Positions 11,559 to 26,433 of a stretch of 64,000 bases of DNA are shown in pieces. A model generated the notes under the pieces. That model searched no databases, was not told the DNA's origin, and saw only the letters and a list, made by a program, of their open reading frames with translations. How positions within the stretch are numbered: the stretch's first letter is position 1; each line of letters starts with the position of its first letter. This DNA is from Lotus japonicus. Taxonomy: Eukaryota; Streptophyta; Magnoliopsida; Fabales; Fabaceae. Where the stretch lies: assembly GCF_012489685.1 (NCBI RefSeq), contig NC_080044.1, forward strand, positions 53,506,964 to 53,570,963, given 5' to 3'. The translations under genes were made by a program, and so were the position numbers.

Positions 11559-11780
11559 AATTCACTAGTGACGGATCCAGAAATCTTAAGTTGTGGGAAT
11601 AATATACAAACACATGTACATATGAATAAGTAGTGTGGACAAATACTACCAATATTATTAAGAACATCAAAATTTTGTAAAACAAATAATACAAACAACA
11701 CATAATATTAAGGAAATATAAAAATGTTGTGGGGTCAAATGCACTCGTACTCTATAGAGTAAATCCGTCCCTGAATTCAC
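11559..11780. mobile_element. hAT-like MITE
   Basis: The element is about 11566-11773. Its ends are tagtgacggatcc and, inverted, cagggacggattt, the usual hAT MITE terminus with one changed end base. The direct repeat aattcac (11559-11565 and 11774-11780) flanks it; hAT TSDs are normally 8 bp, so one base may have changed. Confidence 0.65.
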
Positions 11781-11817
11781 GTAATGTATCACTATAGTGA
11801 TTTAACTCAACTTTATA

Positions 11818-12119
11818 TACTCTTTCCGGTCCTATTTATAAGCAACAACAAAAATTCACATAGTTTAAAAAATGTAATTAAACTAGATAAAATACATTAA
11901 ATATGTTTTGAATCAAAATAAACTTCAAAAATTACCCTTTGTTATTAGTGTTGAAAAGTGAGAAAGAGAGAATAATTAATTAAACACATTTTACAAGTTA
12001 GAATTAATAAGAGCATCATTGGAAAAAAAATAATTAATTTCAAACTTTTATTTTGATCTTATGAAAATCACCAAAATTTTTTTTTTCTTTCATGCTTATA
12101 AATAGGACGTGAGAGAGTA
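11818..12119. mobile_element. Stowaway-like MITE upstream of the BT gene
   Basis: The element is 11820-12117 (298 bp). The left end CTCTTTCCGGTCCTATTTAT and the inverted right end CTCTCTCACGTCCTATTTAT match the Stowaway (Tc1/mariner) consensus. It is bordered by TA on both sides (11818-11819, 12118-12119). Its right end is 277 bp before the BT start codon, so it lies in the promoter or 5' UTR zone. Confidence 0.88.
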
Positions 12120-12394
12120 TAATTTAGAGAAATATTTAAACTGGGGTAAAATTATGTAATAGTTGTAGGTAGGCTTTTGTTGACTGGACTGAGGGAAAAT
12201 GCGCCTATTAATAATAGTGCTTCTGAATGCAAAGCACACATCAAACACAATTACAACTCTCAGAAGCTGAACTTTCCGCGTTGGGTCGCAACCTCCCCCA
12301 GATATTAATTCTTCAAGATTCCCTTAAATAACCCAAACCATCCTCTGTTCTCACAATCATCATCTCCTTCAATTCCTCCCCAAACCACCGCAAA

Positions 12395-15300
12395 ATGGAT
12401 CCCCAAAGCGAACAAACCACCCGGGTCGAACCCGAACCCGATATCTTCATCCACACCTCCGATGGAACCCGCATTCCAGCACACTCAAACATTCTGGTAA
12501 ATCTCCCAATTCAAACAAACCATTTCCATAATTCACTTTTATTTTCCATTAATTTCTAACTGAATTCATTGATTCTGAACAGGCTTCTATGTCACCGGTT
12601 TTGGAAAGTATGATAGACCGGCCGCGAAAACACCGGAGCTCCGAACGAATAATCCAAATCCACGGCGTCCCCGGCGACGCCGTAACCGCATTCCTCACCT
12701 TCCTCTACTCCCGGCGCTGCACGGAGGACGAGATGGATCGCTACGGCATGCACCTGCTTGCTCTCTCGCACGTCTACATGGTGCCGCACCTCAAACAGAG
12801 ATGCACGAAAGGCCTATCGCAGCGCGTGAACACAGAAAACGTGGTGGACATGCTCCAACTGGCGCGTCTCTGCGACGCGCCGGATCTCCACCTCCGCTGC
12901 ATGAACCACCTCACAAGAAACTTCAAAACGGTGGAGGAAACCGAAGGGTGGAGGTTTTTGACGAAACACGATCCGTGGTTGGAACTCGAGGTGCTGCGGT
13001 TCATGGACGAGAGCGAGACGAGGAGGGAGAAGTCGCGGCGGAGCAGGGAGGTGCAGGGGCTGTACGCGCAGCTGAGCGAGGCGATGGAGTGTTTGGATCA
13101 CATTTGCACGGAAGGGTGCACCCTTGTGGGGCCACACCATGTGGAGGTTGATAGAAAGAGTGGGCCATGTAACAAGTTCGCCACGTGTCAGGGTGTGCAG
13201 CAGTTGATTCGGCACTATGCCACGTGTACGAAGAGGATGGGTGGTGGGTGCTTGCGGTGCAAGCGAATGTGGCAGCTTTTCCGCCTCCATTCCTATGGTT
13301 GTGAACACGCTGATTCCTGCAACGTTCCTCTTTGCAGGTAAATCCCTCAATCTCACATTTAATTCACGTGCATAATTAATTAATAATTAAACTTCTAATT
13401 TTATTATTGAAATATATGAAGCAAAAATAGTATCATATTTGTGAATTAAGTCTCCGAATGATAACTCAAGTGGTAAGAGTTAGATAATACGTGGGTTGAG
13501 CGGGGAGGTCAAGATCAAACCATGAAAAATGTAATATATTTTTCCGATCTACCAAAAAATACCTCTGAATTGAATTGGAATGGTTATTCAATAATAATGA
13601 TAATATTAGGAATGGGGAAAATAACATGAAGTATTTTAATAAGATGTAAATATAATATATGGGCTTTATCTCTTTGTTTTTTGTTACAAGCTTTATCACT
13701 TAAGCTACCTAGTACCTATGATCTTTAAAATATATGTAGTTGGGCACTATGTTTAAATATCTTACTACTTTTCTTGTTACTTTTTCTCACCTTTTTCCCT
13801 GTTTTTGTTTCTTGCAAACACAAGTTGTTTAATGGGATTGGGTTAATTTATATATTTAATGACTAGGATAAACATAAGACTGAGAAAGACAGAATTGAAG
13901 TTAGTGGTATATAATTAATATTTAGGGTTAATTGTAATTTTAGATCGATAGTTGATCTCCTAGTTATATAGCTTATTTAATCATCTACTTTTAGAATTAA
14001 ACATATTTTGTAAATTTTTTTATGTATAAAAAGAAAAAATTTAGCCTAACAAAGTAAAAAAAGTTATTAAAAATTGATATATTTTAAAGATATTTATACA
14101 CATTGAGATTAAGGTTTAAAGAAGAAAAATCTTTGGTGTTTTTTTTTTATGTCGAATGAAACTTAATATTTTGATTTGTGAATTTTGTGTGGAGGCTAGG
14201 GTTTAAATAATTTGATTTATTAAATTTAGAAAAAAAAAATCACTTAAAATGAAAAGTAAATAGTTTGTTTTAAGTATAATAATGAAAATAACCTAGAGAC
14301 TGAATTGTAACAATTTGAAAAAATAAGGAAAGTTTAATCAGGTTGTGATATTATGTGTAATATGCTGTCACATTGATAAAATGTGTCATGTCATCACCTC
14401 ATTACATAGTGGATTTGGGGTCCAATCATAAATTGCTTTGCTATGTATACATCGACTGATTGCTTGTCGTGTTCCCTAGCTGGTCATCATCACATTTTTC
14501 AATTTTCACGGGCATAATTGGTCGGCAATATTTAAGCTCGCAAACTTAATGCAATTGGTCCATCCTAGTTGTTAGTATCATTTACCAGCTTTTAATTTGC
14601 TATCTTCATGACTATAACCATAGTTGTCATGTCCTAGTCACGGCAGCTTTTCATTTCACAGTTCAATGCACCAACGCAATCAATTAAGTCCATAAGAACA
14701 ACATAGTGGACATATGTAGCTATTAGATATTTAGAGAACTTTCAATTTGGGAAACAATGGCATGAGTCACGACTCACGGAACGTGCCAAACAAGTTTCAA
14801 TCAGTCATCGTTGGTTATATGCTGCTTTGTTATGATGATAGCAAATTAATAAATTGTTCATTTTGTTTTTCAAGAAAAGCCTAATTGTCAAAGAGGATTT
14901 ACCAAATACCAAGGTCTAGTACATTTGGTTTTTTAAGCCTCCAATCAAGAGTTTGATACCAGATGGAGAAAGATTTATTGGAAAAAAACATATCTATCAA
15001 ATATGAAAATACTTGCTACAACGAAAAATTGTCAAAAATTTATACCGGAGCAACAAAAATAACAATAATCTTAGAGAATAATATAACAGTATAAAAGAGA
15101 AAAAGAAAAAAAAATATCAGATATCAGAAATCAGATCCTGAGTACTAGTTATTTTTTCGATGTATAAAAAAAAATCGTAAGTACTAGTGGCTTTAGCTGG
15201 GCCATATTTTAAATATAACATCGTTTTTCAGCTGAGATGGGGTAGCACCTTCAAGTCCCATGTAGCTGTCACTGTCCTTGTTTAATTTCTTCTGATATTA

Positions 15301-15576
15301 TGATGATTGTCTTGTCTTATATATCTACTTGCTGTAAATATATTATGAAATTTCTCTGTGAACCTAACCTTGTTAATTTGGGATGAATGCTACAGGCAAT
15401 TTCAATACAGAATGCAGACAGAGAAAATGAAAAATGATGAAAGGTGGAGACTACTAGCGAGGAAAGTGGCCTCAGCCAAAATCATGTTTTCCTTGTCTCT
15501 TTCAAAAAGGAAGCGGAATGAGGAAACCAGAGTGTCGATGAACAATCCAGGGATCAGAAGCTTCAAATTACAATGA
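12395..15576 (+). CDS. BTB/POZ and TAZ domain protein (BT family)
   Basis: Three exons by GT-AG logic: 12395-12496, 12583-13337 and 15396-15576. They give a 345-residue protein with frame kept across both introns. The BTB domain starts at about residue 15 (PDIFIHTSDGTRIPAHSNIL) and runs to about 115. A BACK-like linker follows, then a TAZ-type zinc domain at about 200-290 (CNKFATC, HYATC, GGCLRCKRMWQLFRLHS, C...C). The tail RWRLLARKVASAKIM matches the calmodulin-binding end of the Arabidopsis BT1-BT5 family. Known family members are nuclear or cytoplasmic scaffolds linked to CUL3, calmodulin, hormone and nitrogen responses. Which paralogue this is cannot be fixed by eye. Intron 2 (2058 bp) holds a SINE. 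A Stowaway MITE sits just upstream. No lesions seen. Confidence 0.93.
13453..13560 (+). mobile_element. tRNA-derived SINE copy 1, in BT intron 2
   Basis: The 5' part gataactcaagtggtaagag resembles a pol III A box, and a decayed B-box-like segment lies about 35 bp on. The 3' end is tttccgatctaccaaaaaa. It shares these blocks with copies at 20795, 24438 and 59517. Its TSD is unclear. Confidence 0.7.
13561..15395. other. Rest of BT intron 2
   Basis: AT-rich intron sequence. I see no further gene or clear element. The acceptor is at 15394-15395 (...gctacag). Confidence 0.7.
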
Positions 15577-17311
15577 GTCTTGTGATTATCTAAAGGACGA
15601 TTTGTTTCTTATTGCTAGGGCCCTTTCCTTGAGGATAATATTCTGTTGTTTTTTGGGGAAGTCGGAGGATTTTGGATAGTGTGAAATTGAGCATTAGCTT
15701 GTAATTGTAGATGCTGTTTATTTGTTATAGATATGAGCAAATTGGACCTCAATTTGCATTGTCATCTATTGTAGATATAAGCAAATTGAACCTCATTTTG
15801 CATTGTCATAAGTTTTGAACAACATTAGTTAAGCTAGTAATAAATTTGATTATTACTATTTGTGTAAAATTCAAACAATGATCTTAAATTCAAACTATTT
15901 GGCACATAATAATCACTCGCATCAACTAGGATAAAAATAACGCAGCGGATCTTCTAGCAAAGAAGGCTTGCCGTGAGGGGTCGTCGAACCAAATTTGGGG
16001 ACAACCACCTTCGTTTATTTATGAAGCTTTGTACTTAAACGCATCTTTGTAGTTTCTTTGTCTGTCCTTTTCCTCCTCTTGTAACCAAAAAAAATAGTTA
16101 TTAGTTTACAAGCATTAAGTGATTATTTAAGTTTATGTATCAAAGATGTGATAATATATTAATATGAGTGGAAGGAATTCATGTAACTCAAGTATATAGT
16201 TTTGGGTTCCATATTTGAAAGCATGTCTATCAAATCTTCATTTTGCATTTGACAATATTCAAAGATTTCTTAATTTTTCATTGGAAGATCTTTCGAGTTA
16301 AAAAAAAAAAGAAACTAGATTTTTATGGCATACTTAATACGGAATAACATGAAGAACTCATACTTTGACCCAATATTAATTGTCCTACATGCTCTGGCCA
16401 GTACAAATGGCCATAAGGTCTAATGTTGTCTTGAACAACTCATACGTCTCATGACTAATGCTGTGTTGGTCAACCATGATGATCAAAACCAAGATTTATC
16501 CCGTTTAAGTCAACAAGAAAATCACAGTTGACACAACTCATGCCATCAATGCTGCCCTCCACATGGCCATTGACTCACAAGTCGTTCACAAAGGCTTCAC
16601 TAAGGCTAAGTACCTCAAACACATGTGTCATTGCACTCTGTAAATACATGTTTGGTCATTCCTAAACATAAGCATTACTCATTTTATCTTCTAAATATTT
16701 TTCTCAAACTAAGAGTTTTTCATTGATCTAAAAGTTGACTTGAGCATCAGAGGATTTTTTGTAGGTAAGTATATTGTTGTGTTCTGGCGTGGACATCTAG
16801 TGCACCACCATGCACTCAATTTATATCCACAACAAGATGAAAGGTTCCTTGAGCTCTGCTTTTGGAAGAATATTTCGACGATGTTTGCGGGAAACAAATC
16901 AAATCTCATCACAATGGTAGAAATATGAAGAAAACATTTTGACAAAAGTGAACCTTCGTAGTAGCATACCTTCAAGTTAGAGGTATAGTTTTTCCTAGAC
17001 GAGAACGACCTCTTTATGGTTCTATTAAGCTTGAGCTGATGATGGTTGTAACTCTTCATCAATTTTGTAACTCTTTTATTAGCGTCAGCCAAAACCCACC
17101 TAAAGTTTCTAAATTTTCATACTACAAATAGGTCGGCTAGCCCGACCCTAGTAATAGTCGGCTTATATGATTGAACAAACACATATGAGCCACATCACAC
17201 TCATTCTATTTTAAACAAACACATATTCCCTCTCCCACATTGTTAAAGCATCACTTCCAAGATATAACACATTTTCATCCACCCTTCAACAACACCATCA
17301 AGTGCAAACCT
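15577..17311. other. Intergenic, with a LINE tail remnant
   Basis: At 15936-16035 the plus strand reads NNAADLLAKKACREG...FIYEALYLNAS, which resembles the last residues of the RNase H domain of plant LINE-type polyproteins. The rest is unassigned AT-rich DNA; short ORFs near 16709-17092 have no recognisable content. Confidence 0.55.
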
Positions 17312-18105
17312 CCATTCACCAGGGCCGGCCCAACCGTAACTGAGGCCTAAAGCGAACTTTAAAGTGAGGCCTAAGTGATGCATTTTTGTTTAAAAAATTT
17401 CTTTATTAATTTTTATTTAAATTTTATTTTTCGAGCTTTTTGAGATGTAAAATCATTTATTAAATTATCCTAATCAATTTGTATTGCATCCAATTCCAAT
17501 TAGTTAGTACTTTACGGTCCTTTTATATTATAGAAAAAAGGAATTTTTATTGTATCAAAACTCAACATAACCATGCCATCACAGCAAAGAGGCTAGAGCT
17601 AACTACTTACAGTAAATGGAGTTTTGACTTCCTATTGATCTTCTTCGGTTCTTCCCAATGGCTAATCAAAGAAAAAAAAATATGGAGGAGGATTGTTTTA
17701 CAAAGGATATGAGAGTTTGAGAGACAAAGACTCTATTTTTTCCCCTTTGAGGCTTTGAGAGACTGAGAGAGTGGCCGGGAGAGTAGAATCGTTATCAAGA
17801 TTTAATTGAGAGAAAAGGAGAGGTCAGAGAATAAAAGGTGAAGAAAAAGAATAGGTAACATCAATTAATTGTCAATTAAGATTGTTAATTTCTAGTAATT
17901 GTCAATTAAGATTTTTTGAGAAAAATTAGGGAAGAAACAACTAACAAAGTGACAGGTAATGGTAAGTAATAGAATTTTTTTTTAATATTTGAGGCCTTAT
18001 TTGTAAAAATATGAAGCCTTTTTTACTTTGAAAAAAATAAATTTTTTTGAGGCCTAAAGCCCTAGCTTGGGTCGCTTGACCCTTGGGCCGGTCCTGCCAT
18101 TCACC
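17312..18105. mobile_element. hAT-type non-autonomous element with 8-bp TSD
   Basis: The element is 17320-18097 (778 bp). The ends CAGGGCCGGCCCAA and, inverted, CAGGACCGGCCCAA are hAT (Tip100-like) termini, with subterminal gaggcctaaagc blocks at both ends. A perfect 8-bp duplication, ccattcac, flanks it (17312-17319 and 18098-18105). No transposase frame inside. Confidence 0.92.
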
Positions 18106-18691
18106 TTTGAAGTGACAACCACTAAGAGTAGAAACGTAAAATTACTCTAACTACTTATTCCACGCTAACCCAATTCACTATTTTCATGTATCTTTTACCT
18201 AAGGGCTTAATTTTTTTAGATAATTGGTTCTTAACATGATATCAAAATCTTTATGATTAAGTGGTATATAATTTGATCTTTGTCGGCCCTTATTTTTCTA
18301 AGAGTGTGTCAGAAATATAATCATTCATGTATCACTTGCTAAAAAACTTCAGTTTTTGAAATAATTGATTGTTTGACACTCATTATCACCATAACCCTTC
18401 TCAATCTCACCCAAGCACCCCAACACCGGCCTCGGCCCCAAAAACCTAGCCTCCCACCATACCACCATTACGAACACCAACAGACAACCTCCCATCCTAA
18501 CTCACAAACGACAGCATGTCCACATGCTGCTTAAGATATATAAATAATAAAATAGTATTTATTTATCACACTCATTTTTCTTTTCACAAACAACTAACAA
18601 ATTATCTCATTTTCTATTCACTTTCAACCATCGGTCTTTTTTTCCTTTGACTTTCTTTTCTCCTATATGTGTTTTAGAACCAAACATAGTT
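18106..18691. other. Spacer, nothing recognised
   Basis: AT-rich sequence with no usable frame, repeat or RNA gene that I can support. Confidence 0.5.
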
Positions 18692-18932
18692 TAAATATCG
18701 GGGTGAACCTAATATGCACCAATTTTAGGTGGTGTAATTTTACACCACCTACTTTGACTGGGTATAGCAGGTTAACACATTATTTTTTTAAAGAAAAATT
18801 ATCATTAAAAATTTGTTATGTATTAAATTTCTTTAAAAAAAAATGTGTTGACCTATTATAGCAGGTTAAAAAAAGTGATCTAAAATTAGACCACTTTAAA
18901 AGTGGTCCACATTAGGGGACACCTAAATATCG
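18692..18932. mobile_element. MULE-type MITE with 9-bp TSD
   Basis: The element is 18701-18923 (223 bp). The left end GGGTGAACCTAATATGCACC and inverted right end GGTGTCCCCTAATGTGGACC are related. Both arms carry a tatagcaggtt block. The 9-bp duplication taaatatcg flanks it (18692-18700, 18924-18932). It belongs with the elements ending at about 48660 and spanning 62386-63847. Confidence 0.88.
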
Positions 18933-19011
18933 ATCAAAATACTTTTTACAAATGCCCCCAATGAGCTTCACCGTGTCAGCTCAACAAACAGATCATCTAC
19001 CAGAGTTTACA

Positions 19012-20270
19012 GAATCTTGTTGGGTGAATGGTCACTTTCGTCCCTAAAGTTACAGGGGTCGAGCAATTTAGTCCCTATTCTATGGAAATGTCGCTCGTAG
19101 TCCCTGATGTTGCAAAACGTCAATCATGTTGGTCCCTAGCTTGGCTCCCGTTAGTGAATGTTAACGGGAAGGGTGATTTGGCACGTTAAGTGCCTATGTG
19201 GACTTTCCACGTGGATTTAAATATTGGAATTTTTTAGAAAAATTTAAAAACTTCAATTTAGTCCCTGACCAAATTCCCCAAATCAGAAAAGTTTTAACCT
19301 CTCCATCATCTTCTTCCTACTCATCTTCTTACCAAGAAAAAATAACTGAAGTTCAATGACTTCAGAAGAAACCCAGATGAAAATAGAATTTGGGGGTGGA
19401 GACTTACATAGACAAGTTGTTAAAAGGTCAAGTTTTTTCCTTTTACTTGCTCGGTGGATGTTTGATAATGACCAAAGATATAATTTTCTTTCCTTATCTT
19501 CATCTTCCAATTCTTCTTCCATATTCTCCTGCTTCTGTGACTTTACAAAAACCCCAATAGATTCCAGAAAATAAAAAACCTAAAGAGAGAAGGAGAGAAC
19601 GACAAACACCATGAGATCTACACTTATGCTACCCTTCCTTTCAGATATGAAAAGGGTTGTTTGTAAATTGGGGTTTCCTTTTCTGCATTTTCACTATTTA
19701 AAGTTTCAATCTTCTTTGATTTTTCCTTTTGTGTTTGCAGCGTTTTTTGGGTTGTGAGATCTCTTGGTGGGTTTGTAGGTTGTGGATTTTTTGGTTTTCA
19801 GGGTTAGGAAGGGAGTTGATTCTTTGATGGTGGCTAGTGATGGTTACAAAAAGAAGATCTTATTGGAAGGTGGATTGATGCTCATGGTGGGGAGGGTTTG
19901 GTTGTGCGTAGGGGTGATTTTGATAAAAAGCTCAAGCTTTTTTCTGGGTAAGATAATAAGGAGGAAGAAGATGATGGAGAGGTTGAAGCTTTTCTGATTT
20001 AGGGATTTTGGCCAGGGACTAAATTGAAGTTTTTAAATTTTCCCAAAAAATTTCTCAATATTTAAATCCACATGGAAAGTCCACATAGACACTTAACGTG
20101 CCAAATCACCCTTCCCGTTAACGTTCACTAACGGGAGCTAAGCCAGGGACCAACGTGATTGACGTTTTGCAACATCAGGGACTACGGGCGATATTTTCAT
20201 AGAATAAGGACTAAAATGCCCGACACCTATAACTTTAGGGACGAAAGTGACCATTTACCCGAATCTTGTT
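19012..20270. mobile_element. Foldback MULE with arms of about 330 bp (Pack-MULE-like)
   Basis: The element is 19022-20260 (1239 bp). The ends GGGTGAATGGTCACTTTCG and, inverted, GGGTAAATGGTCACTTTCG open long inverted arms (about 19022-19350 and 19930-20260). The 10-bp duplication gaatcttgtt flanks it (19012-19021, 20261-20270). Both arms encode a KKMMERLKLF end, and the unique middle (about 580 bp) has gene-like short frames on each strand. This suggests captured host exon sequence; the donor gene is not recognised. Confidence 0.88.
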
Positions 20271-20777
20271 GGCCCTCAATTGAAGTTTCACGTGCCCGAA
20301 ACTTGAAATGTTTATCATGTTGATTTGTTCAGTTGAAAATTGACGTTTTTTCTTTTCAATGTTTATTGGCTTCTTGCCGTCCAGATTTGGTGTCCTTGTT
20401 TATTTCGTTTTGATTTTTAACGATACAAAATGAAACACGAGTCAATTTAGTTGGCTCTTTCCTTTCATCACGGCCTCTGTCACCTCCAGCTTATATATTT
20501 TATTTGATAAATTATCAGATTTTACCTCTTTAATTAAGGAAAGAGTAATTCCAAACTTTATAAAATAGAACATAAATTAGACTTGTAATTTTTTTTTCGA
20601 ATACAAGAGGAAGAGGAAGAGGAAGAGGAAGAGGAAGAGGACTTGTCATTTTGTTATAATCTTTAAGCACCAAAATGAATATTTGAGAGATCATAAAAAG
20701 AATATTAATCATGTCAAGTTTTACTATGTCATCATTGATTTTTATGCCTTTATTAATTAAAAAAATTAAACCATATG
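20271..20777. other. Spacer with GGAAGA microsatellite
   Basis: No gene. A (GGAAGA)n stretch lies at about 20608-20640. Confidence 0.6.
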
Positions 20778-20949
20778 ATAAGAAAAATAAAAATCTCCAA
20801 AAGATAATTCAAGTGGTAAGAGTTACAGACATAAGGGTTGAGTGAGATAAAGGGTGAATGATCCAGAGTTCAAAACCTGAGGAGGACTAATTTACTAACA
20901 TGTCTAACAACTAACATTTTTCTATAAAATAAATAAGAAAAATAAAAAT
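20778..20949 (+). mobile_element. tRNA-derived SINE copy 2 with 17-bp TSD
   Basis: The SINE is 20795-20932. The A-box-like segment is ataattcaagtggtaagag, and a B-box-like segment is agagttcaaaacc. A perfect 17-bp duplication, ataagaaaaataaaaat, flanks it (20778-20794 and 20933-20949), which confirms retroposition and defines the ends. Confidence 0.88.
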
Positions 20950-21747
20950 TCTTCCTTATTCTCTTTGCCTTCGATTTTTGTTGTTCTTCCTTATACTTCT
21001 AGGAATTGCTCTTTAGGGCTTCAAAGTACTATATCACATGTGCACGAGTTGAATTACTAGTTGTGTCAATTCTTAAGGGCAAAATCAGCTTTTAGGATTT
21101 TCATTAGAGTCTGTTTGAAATTTCTTTCAGTGTAATGATTCTCATCATGACACGACTTTCTACTCTACTATATTTGTAACATTCTTTTTTCACGGCGGGT
21201 TCTTCATTCATGGTCAATTCAGAATTAAGTACGTGTTTGGAAACTCAAGAAACTTATGAGTTTGAAGGAGAAGTTATTATATTAAAAAATAATAGTAACG
21301 TTGTGAATGAAGAAGTGATTCTTAGAGGATTTATAGTGTACCATAACAAAATATTCACACATGCATTAGTTGGTTTAACAACATATATGTGGACCAGACA
21401 CCACATTTTTCACCTAAAAATGTCTTTGGGTCCTCACACTTATATCACAACAATCTTCTCTTCAAGTGTGAGTCCATCTCAATAGAAAGTTGGGCTTGTA
21501 CTCAAGCGGAATCTCAAAGGCCGTCATTCTGGGCTTGTGCTCCTAAGTTTCAGAGGCTCATGACCCATAGTCAAACAACAATTTGCTCTCATACCACGAT
21601 TGTGCCCAAATTAAAGGAGATGATTAAAATTGGGGGGGCATAAAACTCCACATTTGTTTAAAGAGCAAACCATAAGTGAATTGGACACCACAACTTTCAC
21701 CCAAAATCTTAAGGTATTAGGTGTATGAGTCCTCTCACTTATAAAGT
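20950..21747. other. Spacer, nothing recognised
   Basis: Short ORFs at 21210-21643 have no recognisable domain. The text around 21400-21740 (cacttataaagtg..., ctcataccacgattg) looks repeat-derived, but no ends were found. Confidence 0.45.
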
Positions 21748-23893
<2,146 letters not shown>

Positions 23894-24000
23894 GTTACTT
23901 AGCTAGTTTGGATAATGGATATGAATATGAATATGATCAATTGAATGGATGGTGCTGAGAACAGAAAGCCTTTGAATGCTTTTATAGAGAAATGAAAAGG

Positions 24001-24421
24001 CACTAGGAGGAAGAAAATAATTAATTTAAATAAATTAAGTTTACATGTTCCTTATAGGCATCATCAATGGATAATGATGAAAAATTATCTTCCACCTATA
24101 CGGTACGGTACCGGTACAGATATGGGTACGAAGTAAGTACGACATTTATAAAAAAATTAAGGTTACTCTAGCGTATATATATGAGGAGAGTTCAACTCAC
24201 GCCCTTTCGAGTTGTACACCGTTACACTAATTCTTTATCCTTTTAACTTTATTTGAAATTTTGAATCCAACACACCTTACATGTTATAGTTAATAAAACA
24301 CGTGATGACTCCTAAACACGTGAAAGGATGGTGATCAAATGATTTTTTGATCTTATTAATTAATCTTTGACCTAGACATATATCAATTTTTCTCCATCTT
24401 AAAATTCAAACACTTATAACC
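24001..24421. other. Intergenic upstream of the protease gene
   Basis: No gene. It includes a small repeat of ggta(c) units near 24100-24125. Confidence 0.5.
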
Positions 24422-24565
24422 AAGGAAGTGTTGGAACCGTCTCAGAATAATCACTCAAGTTGTAAGAACTAGTTGACATATGAGTTGAGAGGGGAGGTCT
24501 ATGTATCAACTATTTGTAGGGTTGTAATTTATCTTTTCGATATAAGAAAAAGGAAGTGCTGGAAC
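24422..24565 (+). mobile_element. tRNA-derived SINE copy 3 with 16-bp TSD
   Basis: The SINE is 24438-24549. It has the family blocks aatcactcaagttgtaagaa and gtaatttatcttttcgatat. The direct repeat aaggaagtgttggaac / aaggaagtgctggaac (24422-24437, 24550-24565; one mismatch) flanks it. Confidence 0.85.
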
Positions 24566-25384
24566 ATGGAACCTGGATCATATGCACGTACAATTTGTCT
24601 TCAAAAGCATTTGCTTTTTGGGTACTAAATTACCAACAATGATATATACACAACTCATTTTTTAAACACTTTATTTCTACCTCTTTTTGTTTCTATCTCT
24701 CTCCTCTTATCATCTATCAAATCTCATACTTTCTATCTCTTACTTTTTCTTTTCTTATTATCTCTCTCCTCATTCCACCTCAAATGAGAGGTGTGTAAGT
24801 AATATTATTGCTAAATTACTAACACTCTTACCACTTTGGATTAAAATGAAACCAGTTCAAACATTTTCATATCAACTCTTGTACTGCTAAAGAGAAAGAA
24901 AAGGTTCAAGCTAAAACACATAAATGCATTGTTTTCACAAGATTTTGTAGAAAGAAAGAGAAACAAAATTAAAGCCCAAACACTTATTATCATGGCCTTC
25001 TACTTAGATATCGTAAACTAATGAAAACAATTGGCTTTGTCCTTCTGATACGTGGTTCTTTAGATTAATAGTCTTTGTTTTTATTTTTCTTTCGATGAGT
25101 TAACTGATGCAATAGTTCTAATATAAGAGTTAGCTGCTAAAACAATTCCAGTATTGATGCAAAGAATTAGTGCCAGATCATTTTTGGGGTACGGGTGTCC
25201 TTGGTTATGTGTTTATTGGATTTTAGCCAAAGTTACCAGTAAACTCTTTCATAATCAAAAGTTCATCTTTGTTTTCATCACTTTTTATCAATGTTTTTTA
25301 TTGCATACTTGATGATGCTTGTGAAAGACTTAGCACTTAGCAGCATGTGATGTCTCTCCCATCACTCTTCATTAACTGTTTAAA
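24566..25384. other. Spacer, nothing recognised
   Basis: AT-rich; short frames such as 24687-24890 are low-complexity pyrimidine runs. Confidence 0.5.
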
Positions 25385-26433
25385 TATTTTTTTTGAGTAA
25401 AATACACTCACCCCCCTCAAGATTTGCAAGAATGACACTCCACCCCATTCTTTTTAAAAATCTACCCTCCACCCCATTTTTTATAAAGGCAAATTTTAGT
25501 GATGAAAACAAATTCCTCACTACTAAAAACTAATTACTAATTAGTAAAAATTTAAATAAATTTAATGCATATACACTATCATACATTAATTTATGAAAAT
25601 AATTTTACTGAATTAAATTTAAAAAAACCATTCACTCTGTCTGTTAAGTCCACGTCCCATCTATCTCCAAATCATATTTCTCACCACAAACGGCCACCAC
25701 CAAGCCTTTACTCCCTTTAACACGGCTCCACTGTCCCACAATGTGAAACCCCATGGCACCTCCATGCCTCAAAGTTTTGTTGCAACCTGAACCCCAGAAC
25801 GTGAATCGCACATCCCTAAAGCCACTTGTTCAACTACTTCTTGTGAATTTCACCCCTTGAAGTTGTGAGCGAACGCTCTGTTGGTCTTAGATATTGTTGG
25901 ATTTTGTTAAAAACGATGCTCCACCGCCTCGTTGGGCTCTAATAACCTCAGATCCACTTCCTATTTTCATAATTTTGTTTCTCTATTTTCTTCACCCATT
26001 TGTGTTGCTTTTTTGGCCTACAACCCAATTTTGAAAATTGGAGGTATAAAGAGATTATTTTGATTAAAATTGAATTATTACCAAATATGAAAACACAAGC
26101 ATGTTTCACTATGTTTGAGATATGGTTTGTAAATCGGGCAGGTGTGCTATTGCATAATTTGCATTATGAATTTACGGAGGAAAAACGCGATTGAGAGAAT
26201 GAGGAGGATTGTGATGTTTTCATTTTTAAATTTATTGGATTATATTGATTTTTTTTTTTGAAATTATTGATTAACAATTTAAATAATAACTAATTATTAA
26301 TGAAAAATATTTTTCGTCACTAAATTTGCCTCTATATAAAATGGGGTGGGATGTAGATTTTAGATAAGAATGGGGTGGAGTGTAATTCTAACAAACCTTA
26401 AGGGGGGTGAGTGTACTTTACTCTATTTTTTTT
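25385..26433. mobile_element. MULE-type element, copy without plastid insert
   Basis: The element is 25395-26423 (1029 bp). The ends GAGTAAAATACACTCACCCC and, inverted, GAGTAAAGTACACTCACCCC lead into arms of about 150 bp. The 10-bp duplication tatttttttt (25385-25394, 26424-26433) flanks it. The middle carries gene-like sequence shared with the element at 59653-60874 in inverse orientation. At about 26016 the text runs ttttggcctacaaccc, where the other copy holds a plastid 16S fragment. Confidence 0.9.
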
